Source of the DNA: Actinomycetota bacterium
GTDB lineage: Bacteria; Actinomycetota; Acidimicrobiia; IMCC26256; PALSA-610
Length of the DNA stretch: 7,530 nt
Reading direction: 5' to 3'
NCBI GenBank assembly: GCA_005779345.1
Contig: SXJQ01000023.1
Coordinates: forward strand, 1 to 7,530
Shown here: in pieces, positions 1 through 5,943 of the stretch
Numbering within the stretch: position 1 is the first letter of the stretch
How the letters are laid out: every line of letters starts with the position of its first letter
Notes under the pieces: generated by a model
The model's database searches: none
What the model saw: only the letters and a program-made list of their open reading frames with translations
What the model was told of the DNA's origin: nothing
Program-made: the position numbers and the translations under genes

Positions 1-1213
1 AGAAGCCGTGTTCGTCTTCGGTCGCGACATCGCCGGTGTGGAGCCAGCCGCCTTGGAGCGCACTCTCGGTCTCGGCGGGCTTGTTCCAGTAGCCGCGCAT
101 CACCATGGGCCCGCGGACACAGATCTCCCCCGGCGCTCCGCGTTCCACCCGATTGCAGTCGTCGTCGAGCAGCGCCACGTGCAACCACGGCACCGGACGC
201 CCGCAGCTCGCGAGCCGACCGGGGATCGACGGGTCGTGGTCCTCCTTCTTCAACACGGTGATCGTCATCGGGCACTCGGCCTGGCCGTAGTACTGGAAGA
301 AGATCGAGCCGAGCCGGTCGATCGCCTCGGCGAGGCGCGTCGGCGACATCGCGGCCGCGCCGTAGTACACGGTCTCGAGGCTCGACAGGTCGGTCGTGTC
401 GAGCGCGGGGTGGTCCAACAGCACGTACAGCATCGTCGGGACGAGCATCGTCGCGGTGACGCGGTACTGCTCGATCGCCGCGAGGAAGGAGGCGGGCTCG
501 AAGTACGGGAGCACGATGAGCGATCCGCCCGAGAGGAGCGTCGGGATGAAGAACGCAGCACCCGCATGCGACAGCGGTGTGCAGATGAGGAACCGCGTGT
601 CGGCGGGCCAGTCCCATTCGGTCATCTGGATCCAGGTCATGGTGGAACCCGAGCGGTAGGTCCCCATGACGCCCTTGGGTGTGCCGGTCGTGCCGCCGGT
701 GTAGGCGAGCCCGGCGACGTCGTCGGCGTCGACCACCGGTGGCACCAGGCGCTCGGGAGCGAAGCCCGGGATCCGCGCGAGCAGATCGTCGCCCACGTCG
801 CAGGGCCCCAGCGACAGCAGCCGCACGAGCCCCGGCACGCGCTCGGCGAGCGCAGCCGCGCGCGCGGCGAAGCTCGGGTCGAAGACAAGGGTCGTGATGC
901 CGGCGTCGTCGAGCACGTACGCGTGGTCGTCGAGACTCCCCATCGGGTGCAGCGGCGTGGCACGAAAGCCGCTGACCATGTTGGCGCCCATGGCGAAGAG
1001 CACCTCGGGCCGGTTCGGCGACAACATCGAGACCGCGTCGCCCTGCACCATCCCGAGCGCGCGGAAGGCCTGCACGTACCGGCTCACCTCGTCGCGCACC
1101 TGCGCGCCGGTGAGGACCTCCTCGCCGAGGTACACGGCGGGGCGGTCGGGGTGCAGGTCGAGCGCCTTCACGAAGAGGTCGGGGAGGAAGACGCCACGGT
1201 GCAGTTCATCCAT
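1..1213 (-). CDS. AMP-forming acyl-CoA synthetase (FadD-like), 3' end cut off by window
   Basis: Predicted to activate a carboxylic acid to its acyl-CoA through an acyl-adenylate, in the cytoplasm. 404 residues are visible from MDELHRGVFL; the family usually has about 500-550, so the C-terminal lid domain lies outside the window. Seen directly: the AMP-binding P-loop YTGGTTGTPKGV at residues 171-182, the YYGQAE adenylate motif at 308-313, GEICVRGP at 362-369 and the HTGD ribose-binding motif at 392-395. These assign it to the ANL (acyl-CoA synthetase/luciferase) superfamily. Chain length and substrate cannot be read from the sequence. The start ATG at 1213 is preceded by AGGAG (1224-1220) with a 6-nt spacer. 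It is the last visible gene of the operon, 33 nt after the acyl-CoA dehydrogenase stop, and would supply that enzyme's CoA-thioester substrate. Family very sure; substrate unknown. Confidence 0.93.
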   Translation of the reverse strand, partial: MDELHRGVFLPDLFVKALDLHPDRPAVYLGEEVLTGAQVRDEVSRYVQAFRALGMVQGDAVSMLSPNRPEVLFAMGANMVSGFRATPLHPMGSLDDHAYVLDDAGITTLVFDPSFAARAAALAERVPGLVRLLSLGPCDVGDDLLARIPGFAPERLVPPVVDADDVAGLAYTGGTTGTPKGVMGTYRSGSTMTWIQMTEWDWPADTRFLICTPLSHAGAAFFIPTLLSGGSLIVLPYFEPASFLAAIEQYRVTATMLVPTMLYVLLDHPALDTTDLSSLETVYYGAAAMSPTRLAEAIDRLGSIFFQYYGQAECPMTITVLKKEDHDPSIPGRLASCGRPVPWLHVALLDDDCNRVERGAPGEICVRGPMVMRGYWNKPAETESALQGGWLHTGDVATEDEHGF

Positions 1214-1219
1214 CGGAGG

Positions 1220-1224
1220 CTCCT
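1220..1224 (-). promoter_or_regulatory. Ribosome binding site of the acyl-CoA synthetase gene
   Basis: On the minus strand AGGAG lies 6 nt before the ATG at 1213, inside the 33-nt gap after the upstream dehydrogenase stop. It fixes the start of the synthetase and shows that this gene, unlike the two overlapping ones before it, has its own clear Shine-Dalgarno sequence. Confidence 0.6.
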
Positions 1225-1246
1225 GGTGGGTCGGTGGAATCGGTCG

Positions 1247-2527
1247 TCAGTTGCGTGGGGTGTCGCGCCAGTTCGTGTCGCGGTAGGGATCCGGCTCGCG
1301 CGGCAGGCCGAGCACGCGCTCGGCGAGGATCGTCTTGTTGATCTCGGTGGTGCCGCCCTCGATGGAGTTCGCGCGGCTGCGCAGCATGCCCGCGACCTCG
1401 ACGGGCAGCGCCGCCGCATAGTCGGTGCCGATGTCGTCCGGCGCGAAGTCCGGCGCAGCGAACGCCATCGCCCGGGCGCCGAGCAACTCCGCGGCGAGCA
1501 ACTGCGTGCGGAGGTTCAGGTCGGCGTTGTGCACCTTGCCGATGCTGCTCTCGGGGCCAGGTGCATGCCCGGCGCGCACGCGAGCGCGGACGCGATCGTT
1601 CGTCCAGCCGCGGATGCGTTCCTCTGCCCAGATCGCGACCAGCCGCTGGCGAACGCGCGGATCGGTGTTCGCGCCCGAAGAGCGAGCGACCGAGAGGAGA
1701 TGCTCGGCGCCCCGGCCACCGATCCGGTCGACGCCGCCGCTGCCCGCACCGGCGACCATCTGCCGTTCGCCGGCGAGCGTGGCACCAGCAACCCGCCAGC
1801 CGTCGTCGACGGCGCCGACACGGTGGGCGTCGGGGACGCGCGCCGCGTCGAGGTACACCTCGTTGAAGTCGACGGCACCGCCGATGTGGCGCAGGGGTCG
1901 GATCTCGACGCCGGGTTGGCGGAGGTCGAGCAACAAGTACGTGATGCCGCGGCGTTTGGGCCGGTCGGGATCGGTCCGGGCGAGGAGGATCCCGAACTCG
2001 CTGCGGTGGGCCCAGGTGGTCCAGACCTTCTGCCCCGAGACGATCCAGTCGTCGCCGTCGCGCTCGGCGCGACAGCCGAGCGATGCGAGGTCGCTCCCCG
2101 CTCCCGGCTCGGAGAACAACTGGCACCAACGTTCCTCGTTGCGCACGATCGGTGGGAGGAACCGCAGCCGTGGTTGCTCGGTGCCGTGTGCGAACAGTGC
2201 CGACGCGGTGTTGTTCAGCCCGAGTGGGTTCAGCCGACCGAGGTGGTACGGCGCGAGTTCGGCTTCGATCGCCCGGGCCACCTCGACCCGAACGTCGAGA
2301 CCTCCGTAGGCCACCGGCCAGGTGGGAACCACGAGTCCGGTCGCGGCGAACACGGGATACCAGGCTTCGTACTCGGCGCGGGTGCGCACCTCGCGGACGG
2401 CGGCGGGGCCGCCGCGGTCACCCGCCTCGCGCCAGGTGGGGGGAAGCGCGCGCTCGATCCACTCGCGGACGATCTCGCGGGCTTCCTCGGCGCTCGCATC
2501 GGCGTCGATCGGCAGGGAGGTGCTCAT
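1247..2527 (-). CDS. Acyl-CoA dehydrogenase (FadE-like)
   Basis: FAD-dependent enzyme predicted to introduce the alpha,beta double bond into an acyl-CoA. The 426 residues include the N-terminal helical domain (about 10-130), the flavin-binding motif WCQLFSEPGAGSDLA at 134-148, the second signature SGQKVWTTWAHRS at 164-176, and the C-terminal helical domain ending in SIEGGTTEINKTILAERVLG (388-407). By alignment from memory, the loop position holding the catalytic Glu in medium-chain dehydrogenase (YEGT) is Gly391 here. Glu254, in LAGERQMVAG, sits where isovaleryl-CoA dehydrogenase carries its base on helix G, so Glu254 is the likely base. Only one such gene is visible, whereas steroid side-chain dehydrogenases are often encoded as adjacent pairs. 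The start overlaps the upstream isomerase stop by 4 nt (ATGA), implying translational coupling. Family very sure; substrate not determined. Confidence 0.95.
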   Translation of the reverse strand: MSTSLPIDADASAEEAREIVREWIERALPPTWREAGDRGGPAAVREVRTRAEYEAWYPVFAATGLVVPTWPVAYGGLDVRVEVARAIEAELAPYHLGRLNPLGLNNTASALFAHGTEQPRLRFLPPIVRNEERWCQLFSEPGAGSDLASLGCRAERDGDDWIVSGQKVWTTWAHRSEFGILLARTDPDRPKRRGITYLLLDLRQPGVEIRPLRHIGGAVDFNEVYLDAARVPDAHRVGAVDDGWRVAGATLAGERQMVAGAGSGGVDRIGGRGAEHLLSVARSSGANTDPRVRQRLVAIWAEERIRGWTNDRVRARVRAGHAPGPESSIGKVHNADLNLRTQLLAAELLGARAMAFAAPDFAPDDIGTDYAAALPVEVAGMLRSRANSIEGGTTEINKTILAERVLGLPREPDPYRDTNWRDTPRN

Positions 2528-3336
2528 GCCCCGCCGGACTCGGCTTTCTCGGCTGTCTCGGGGTCATCGGGGTCATCGGCGAGCTTCGTGAAGTCCGGTG
2601 GGCGCTTCTCGATGAACGCGGTGATCGCCTCGACGTTGGCGGGGGCGCCGATCAACCGCTGGAACACCGCATCCTCGCGGGCGCGAGCCGCCCGCACGGC
2701 GTCGATCCGAGCCGCCACGATGAGTTCCTTGGTGGCCACGAGCGACGGGATCGGCATGGCTGCGATCTGCGTCGCGAGCGCGAGCGTCTCGTCGCGGAGG
2801 GCTTCGGCGGTCGTCACCCGGAACGCCAGGCCGGCGTCGAGCGCCTGCTGTGCGCTCATCCACTCGGCCGTGTAGAGGAAGTACGCCGCGGTCTGGGCTC
2901 CGAGGGTGGCGGGGAACGTGTAGCTCGATCCGGCCTCGGGCGCCACGCCCAACGTCGGGAACGGCAGCTTGAGCCGGGCCGAGTCGGCCATGAACACGAG
3001 GTCGAAGTACGGCAGCATGGTGGCGCCGATCCCGACCCCGAGCCCATTGACCGCGGCGAGGATCGGTTTGCGGAACGTCGTGAGACCGTCGGTGAAGACC
3101 GGGAAGCCGTGGCCACGCTGGTCGACCGCGACCGTGCTCATCTCCATCATGTCCTGGCCGGCGCAGAACGCGCGGCCGTTGCCGGTCACGACGACGACGG
3201 CCACCTCCGGATCGGCCGCGGCGTCGCGCAGCGCGTCGGCGCTCGCCCAGTACAGCGCGTTGTTCATCGCATTGAGCGCGTCGGGTCGGTCGAGCGCGAT
3301 GAGACGGACGCGGCCGTGGTCGGTGATCTCGAGCAT
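2524..3336 (-). CDS. Crotonase-fold enoyl-CoA isomerase/hydratase family protein, probably delta3,delta2-enoyl-CoA isomerase
   Basis: A 270-residue crotonase-superfamily protein. The oxyanion-hole segments are visible: RAFCAGQDM at 55-63 and NGLGVGIG at 97-104. Aligned by eye with rat mitochondrial hydratase, the two catalytic glutamates (Glu144, Glu164) fall on Thr106 and Phe126, so normal hydratase chemistry is unlikely. Instead APEAGSSYTFP (132-142) closely matches the SPEGCSSYTFP segment of peroxisomal Eci2 isomerases, making Glu134 the probable acid/base. Expected role: moving a 3-enoyl-CoA double bond to position 2 for beta-oxidation. The C-terminal 20 residues are acidic and probably disordered. 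The ATG shares one nucleotide with the preceding gene's stop (TGATG), and the stop overlaps the next start by 4 nt. Databases will most likely label it enoyl-CoA hydratase. Family certain; isomerase assignment an inference from residue matching. Confidence 0.9.
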   Translation of the reverse strand: MLEITDHGRVRLIALDRPDALNAMNNALYWASADALRDAAADPEVAVVVVTGNGRAFCAGQDMMEMSTVAVDQRGHGFPVFTDGLTTFRKPILAAVNGLGVGIGATMLPYFDLVFMADSARLKLPFPTLGVAPEAGSSYTFPATLGAQTAAYFLYTAEWMSAQQALDAGLAFRVTTAEALRDETLALATQIAAMPIPSLVATKELIVAARIDAVRAARAREDAVFQRLIGAPANVEAITAFIEKRPPDFTKLADDPDDPETAEKAESGGA

Positions 3337-4643
3337 CAGCGTCGCACCTCGCGGCGGGGGAGGAAGGTCACGGTCGCGCCGGTGCTGATCTTCGCCAGCG
3401 ACACGAATCCGGTCTGGCGCGCCGGCGGCGCGGTCGGGTCGATCTCGATGACGAACGCGTGCCGTTCACCAGGTCTCGGCTCGACGCGTCTGCTGTGCGC
3501 ATGGGGGTCGACGGCGTACGCGATCGCGTCGAGCGCGGGATGCGAGTCGCCCGCGACCTCGAACGTGTGGAGCCAGGAGTACGGGTCGCCTTCGCGGAAG
3601 CAGGGTGCGTCGTCGAGCGCGAAGCGCACGGTGGCGGGGTCGAGCACTTCGATGCGCGGTGCGATGTAGGTGCGGGGGTGGAACACGGGGTGGAGTTGGA
3701 GGACCTTGGCGAGCGCGTCTGCGTCGTGCCCGTGGATGCGGAGCGCGGCGATGATCCGCTCCGCTCCGATTCCGGCGACGCCGCTGAAGACACCGGGGTT
3801 GTGGTCGGCCGCTTCGGCGTCGCCCCACCGCTGCGCGACACAGGTGAGGAACGCCCGCGCGAGGAGATGCGTCTGGATCGCGACCTCCTGCAAGGCGAGC
3901 ACGAGGGCTCGGTGCGACAGGTCCTCGAGGCAGAAGTCGGGATCGAGCTCGCCGGAGTAGTCGGCCCAGCCTCCGGGCTCTGCGTCGGTGCCGGGGTCGA
4001 CGAGGCCGATCGAAGCGAGGAGGCTGTTGCCGACGATCTGGAGGTTGTCGTGTTGGAGGTATGGCTCGGTCGACTCGTCGATCTCGATCGTCCAGTGGCA
4101 GTGCGGCGAACGATCGGCCGGCACGCGCGGCGGTCGGTGGAGCGGCCGGATCTTGGCGTACGGGTTCGTGGCCGCCGCGGTCGCGTCGAACGTCGGATCT
4201 TCGATGTCGTGACACATCCGCTGCACGTACTCCTCGCCCATCGGCTCGGCGTCCATCAGCGCGCCGCAATGGTCGAGCCAGAACTCGCCATGGTGGCGAT
4301 CGGTGATCTGGAAGCGGAAGTCGAGGAATTGGTGCGGTGCGCCGATGTCGAGCTGGATGTTCTTGCAGATCGTCGGCACGTCGCCGTCGGCGAAGTTGAG
4401 GGTGCGTTGCGTCCGCAACGAATAGATCGGGCTCGCCGCCATCCACTCCTCGATCGCGACCGCGGCCATCTCCTCGGCGGGGTGTTGGGAGAGCACGAGC
4501 GGCATCCCGACGCGGTCTTGGAGGTGGCCGATGAGAAGCCACTCGCGGCCGAGCACGGCGAGCGCCTTGCGCGAGAGCGAGGCGAGCGTGAGGTCGGGAT
4601 CGAACGGGCCGGCGGCGTCGTCGAGGAGGGGGTGCGCGGTCAT
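3336..4643 (-). CDS. Unknown protein with two tandem homologous halves
   Basis: I do not recognise this 435-residue protein with certainty. No signal peptide or membrane segment is evident. It appears to be an internal duplication: FDPDLTLASLSRKAL (14-28) recurs as LDPDFCLEDLSHRAL (233-247), KNIQLDI (94-100) as KVLQLHP (313-319), and CHWTIEIDEST (182-192) as HAFVIEIDPTA (395-405). The first half carries DHCG (124-127), CHD (144-146) and PHCHW (180-184); these Cys/His positions are mostly lost in the second half, suggesting one active and one degenerate copy. The spacing of Cys, FDA, NP and PHCHW weakly recalls the aminothiazoline-carboxylate hydrolase/DUF6125-type domain, but this is from memory only. 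It is the first gene of the fatty-acid-type operon, with an upstream KstR-like palindrome, so a role in acyl-CoA or steroid-like catabolism is inferred. There is no Shine-Dalgarno before its ATG, and a leaderless transcript is likely. Confidence 0.88.
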   Translation of the reverse strand: MTAHPLLDDAAGPFDPDLTLASLSRKALAVLGREWLLIGHLQDRVGMPLVLSQHPAEEMAAVAIEEWMAASPIYSLRTQRTLNFADGDVPTICKNIQLDIGAPHQFLDFRFQITDRHHGEFWLDHCGALMDAEPMGEEYVQRMCHDIEDPTFDATAAATNPYAKIRPLHRPPRVPADRSPHCHWTIEIDESTEPYLQHDNLQIVGNSLLASIGLVDPGTDAEPGGWADYSGELDPDFCLEDLSHRALVLALQEVAIQTHLLARAFLTCVAQRWGDAEAADHNPGVFSGVAGIGAERIIAALRIHGHDADALAKVLQLHPVFHPRTYIAPRIEVLDPATVRFALDDAPCFREGDPYSWLHTFEVAGDSHPALDAIAYAVDPHAHSRRVEPRPGERHAFVIEIDPTAPPARQTGFVSLAKISTGATVTFLPRREVRR

Positions 4644-4650
4644 GACGCGC

Positions 4651-4656
4651 AGCGTA
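4651..4656 (-). promoter_or_regulatory. Probable -10 box of a leaderless promoter for the catabolic operon
   Basis: On the minus strand TACGCT (TAnnnT consensus) ends 7 nt before the ATG at 4643, and no Shine-Dalgarno lies between. That spacing is the usual mark of leaderless transcription in actinobacteria, with the first transcribed base at or next to the A of the ATG. The -35 region is weak: TTAGCC at 4680-4675 with an 18-nt spacer is the best candidate. The adjacent palindrome overlaps the -10 by two bases and fills most of the spacer. Confidence 0.5.
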
Positions 4657-4668
4657 GAACGTGTTCTA
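4655..4668. promoter_or_regulatory. KstR-like TetR-family operator palindrome TAGAACGTGTTCTA
   Basis: A perfect 6-bp inverted repeat (TAGAAC / GTTCTA) flanks a 2-bp centre. It fits exactly the TnnAACnnGTTnnA operator pattern known for KstR, the TetR-type repressor of cholesterol and lipid catabolism in mycobacteria and rhodococci, which is released by acyl-CoA-type ligands. It lies 11 nt upstream of the unknown protein's ATG, over the proposed -10/spacer, so occupancy should block transcription. Its left half also sits where a -35 box would lie for a plus-strand -10 TAACGT (4678-4683). Site very clear; the identity of the regulator, which is not encoded in this window, is an inference. Confidence 0.8.
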
Positions 4669-4677
4669 GGTACGGGC

Positions 4678-4683
4678 TAACGT
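4678..4683 (+). promoter_or_regulatory. Candidate -10 box for the alcohol dehydrogenase gene
   Basis: TAACGT matches the TAnnnT consensus and would give a 5' leader of roughly 55 nt containing the strong ribosome binding site of the dehydrogenase. The hexamer 17 nt upstream is TAGAAC (4655-4660), the left arm of the operator, a weak -35 match. Speculative, but it would explain shared regulation of both directions. Confidence 0.3.
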
Positions 4684-4734
4684 CGGCGCCCGGACGCGGC
4701 CAGAGCCCGAACCGGGCCGGCCGGTGAAACACGG

Positions 4735-4739
4735 GGAGG
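4735..4739 (+). promoter_or_regulatory. Ribosome binding site of the alcohol dehydrogenase gene
   Basis: GGAGG within GGGGAGGA (4733-4740), 6 nt before the ATG at 4746, is a near-consensus Shine-Dalgarno sequence. It fixes the start and contrasts with the divergent gene, which has none. Confidence 0.65.
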
Positions 4740-4745
4740 AACCAG

Positions 4746-5846
4746 ATGCGCGGGATCGTGTTCGTCGGCGACGGCCAGGCCGTCGTGACCGACGAGTTGG
4801 AGGTGCGGGCGCCCGCCGCGCACGAGGTCGTCGTCAAGATGGTCAACGCCGGGGTCTGCCACAGCGACCTCTCGGTCCTCGACGGCACCATCCCGTTCCC
4901 GACCCCGTGTGCGATGGGCCACGAAGGCGCCGGCATCGTCGAGGAGGTCGGTGCCGCGGTCACGACCGTGACCCCCGGCGACCATGTCGTGATCTCGACG
5001 TTGGCGAACTGCGGTCGTTGCTCTGCGTGCGCGCGGGGATTCCCGACTCGGTGTCGGAGTTCGATCGGCAACATGACGCGGCCGTTCACCTACCAGGGCA
5101 CGCCGACGTTCAACTTCGCGGCGGCGTCGTGCTTCTCCGAGCGGACCGTGATCGACGCGATCCAAGCGGTACGCATCGACCCATCGGTGCCGCTCAGCTC
5201 CGCGTGCCTCATCGGCTGCGGTGTCATCACCGGCATGGGCGCGGTGCTCAACCGCGCCAAGGTGGCAGCGGGGGAGACCGCTGCGGTGTTCGGCGTCGGT
5301 GGGGTCGGGCTCAACGCCATCCAGGCGTTGCGCCTCTCGGGTGCAGCGCGCGTCATCGCCATCGACACGCTCCCACAGAAGGAGGCGCTCGCCCGCCAGT
5401 TCGGCGCGACCGATTGGATCAACGCGACCGAGGTCGACTCGGTCGCCGACGCGGTGCGCGACCTGCTGCCGGGCGGCAAGGGCATGTATAACCCCGGCGG
5501 TGTTGACTGGGCGTTCGAGTGCACTGGCGTGCCCAAGGTGCTCCACGATGCGCTCGATTGTCTCGAGTGGGGTGGCAACGCGGTCGCGGTCGGCGTCCCG
5601 CCGGCGAGCGCCCAGTTGGAGAAGTCGATCTTCACGTCGTTCGTGTACATCGACAAGGGGATCATGGGTTGCCGGTACGGCACCGCCCGACCGCACCACG
5701 ACTTCCCGATGATCGCCGAGCTCTACCTGCGCGGCAAGGTGCTGCTCGACGAACTCGTCAGCCAGGTGTACCCGCACGCGGAGTTCCACACCGTGCTCGA
5801 CGACATGCACCAGGGCAAGCTCGCCCGCGGCGTACTCCAGTTCTGA
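4746..5846 (+). CDS. Zinc-dependent alcohol dehydrogenase (MDR superfamily, class III-like)
   Basis: Predicted cytoplasmic NAD-dependent oxidation of an alcohol to an aldehyde or ketone. The 366 residues show the full medium-chain dehydrogenase layout. Catalytic zinc ligands are Cys38 (GVCHSD), His59-Glu60 (GHEGAG) and Cys158 (IGCGV). The structural zinc cluster is Cys89, Cys92, Cys95 and Cys103 with C-x2-C-x2-C-x7-C spacing. The Rossmann motif is GVGGVG at 183-188, with Asp207 at the end of the second strand, favouring NAD over NADP. From memory the sequence resembles mycobacterial AdhD-type enzymes. The start is supported by a strong GGAGG. The gene is divergent from the acyl-CoA operon across the KstR-like palindrome, so co-regulation is plausible and the substrate may be an alcohol of the same pathway; this is inference. 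The sequence looks intact. Family very sure; substrate unknown. Confidence 0.95.
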   Translation: MRGIVFVGDGQAVVTDELEVRAPAAHEVVVKMVNAGVCHSDLSVLDGTIPFPTPCAMGHEGAGIVEEVGAAVTTVTPGDHVVISTLANCGRCSACARGFPTRCRSSIGNMTRPFTYQGTPTFNFAAASCFSERTVIDAIQAVRIDPSVPLSSACLIGCGVITGMGAVLNRAKVAAGETAAVFGVGGVGLNAIQALRLSGAARVIAIDTLPQKEALARQFGATDWINATEVDSVADAVRDLLPGGKGMYNPGGVDWAFECTGVPKVLHDALDCLEWGGNAVAVGVPPASAQLEKSIFTSFVYIDKGIMGCRYGTARPHHDFPMIAELYLRGKVLLDELVSQVYPHAEFHTVLDDMHQGKLARGVLQF

Positions 5847-5854
5847 CTGCACCG

Positions 5855-5910
5855 CCGACGCCGCTGTCCCACGAATCCGCCACCGACGCCGCTGTCCCAC
5901 GGATCCGCCA
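5855..5910. repeat. Two 28-bp tandem direct repeats between convergent genes
   Basis: Unit one (5855-5882) and unit two (5883-5910) are identical except for one base (A5874 versus G5902). A third partial unit follows, matching 9 of the first 10 bases (5911-5920). The repeat starts 9 nt after the alcohol dehydrogenase stop and does not code for anything recognisable. Unit two contains the 8-bp palindrome CGGATCCG (5900-5907). Confidence 0.8.
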
Positions 5911-5943
5911 CCGACGGCGCTTCGGAGGGACAGCGCGGCGGTG
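5881..5943. terminator. Candidate bidirectional terminator hairpin
   Basis: CGCTGTCCC (5890-5898) is perfectly complementary to GGGACAGCG (5927-5935), and CACCG (5881-5885) to CGGTG (5939-5943). This gives an imperfect GC-rich stem of about 15-16 pairs around a 28-nt loop. It lies between the stops of two convergent genes at 5846 and 5944. There is no T tract on either side, which is common in high-GC actinobacteria but leaves the terminator role unproven. The upstream repeat unit (5862-5870) offers a second identical 5' arm. Confidence 0.45.

Noticed and set aside
8..2875. Very long plus-strand open frame of 955 codons opposite three real genes
   Set aside because: Composition is Arg/Val/Gly/His-rich with no family resemblance. 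It lies antisense to the synthetase, dehydrogenase and isomerase, whose motifs are unmistakable. Such long antisense frames are expected in GC-rich coding DNA.
2912..2920. Second operator-like half site (GAACGTGT) inside the isomerase gene
   Set aside because: Only one arm is present and it lies within coding sequence; likely chance. A similar half site near 3559 was rejected for the same reason.
2083..3669. 528-codon plus-strand open frame
   Set aside because: Antisense to the isomerase and parts of its neighbours, extremely Arg-rich, and with no recognisable domain.
3459..4727. 422-codon plus-strand open frame opposite the two-halved protein
   Set aside because: Low-complexity Val/Arg/Glu-rich translation. 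The minus-strand frame fits better because it has internal homologous repeats, stop/start overlap with the next gene and a promoter/operator at its start.
4677..5900. 407-codon minus-strand open frame opposite the alcohol dehydrogenase
   Set aside because: The plus-strand frame has all catalytic and structural zinc ligands and a Rossmann motif; the minus frame has none and is a shadow.
5855..5920. 28-bp repeats as a CRISPR array
   Set aside because: The units are directly adjacent with no spacers, only two full copies exist, and no cas genes are nearby.
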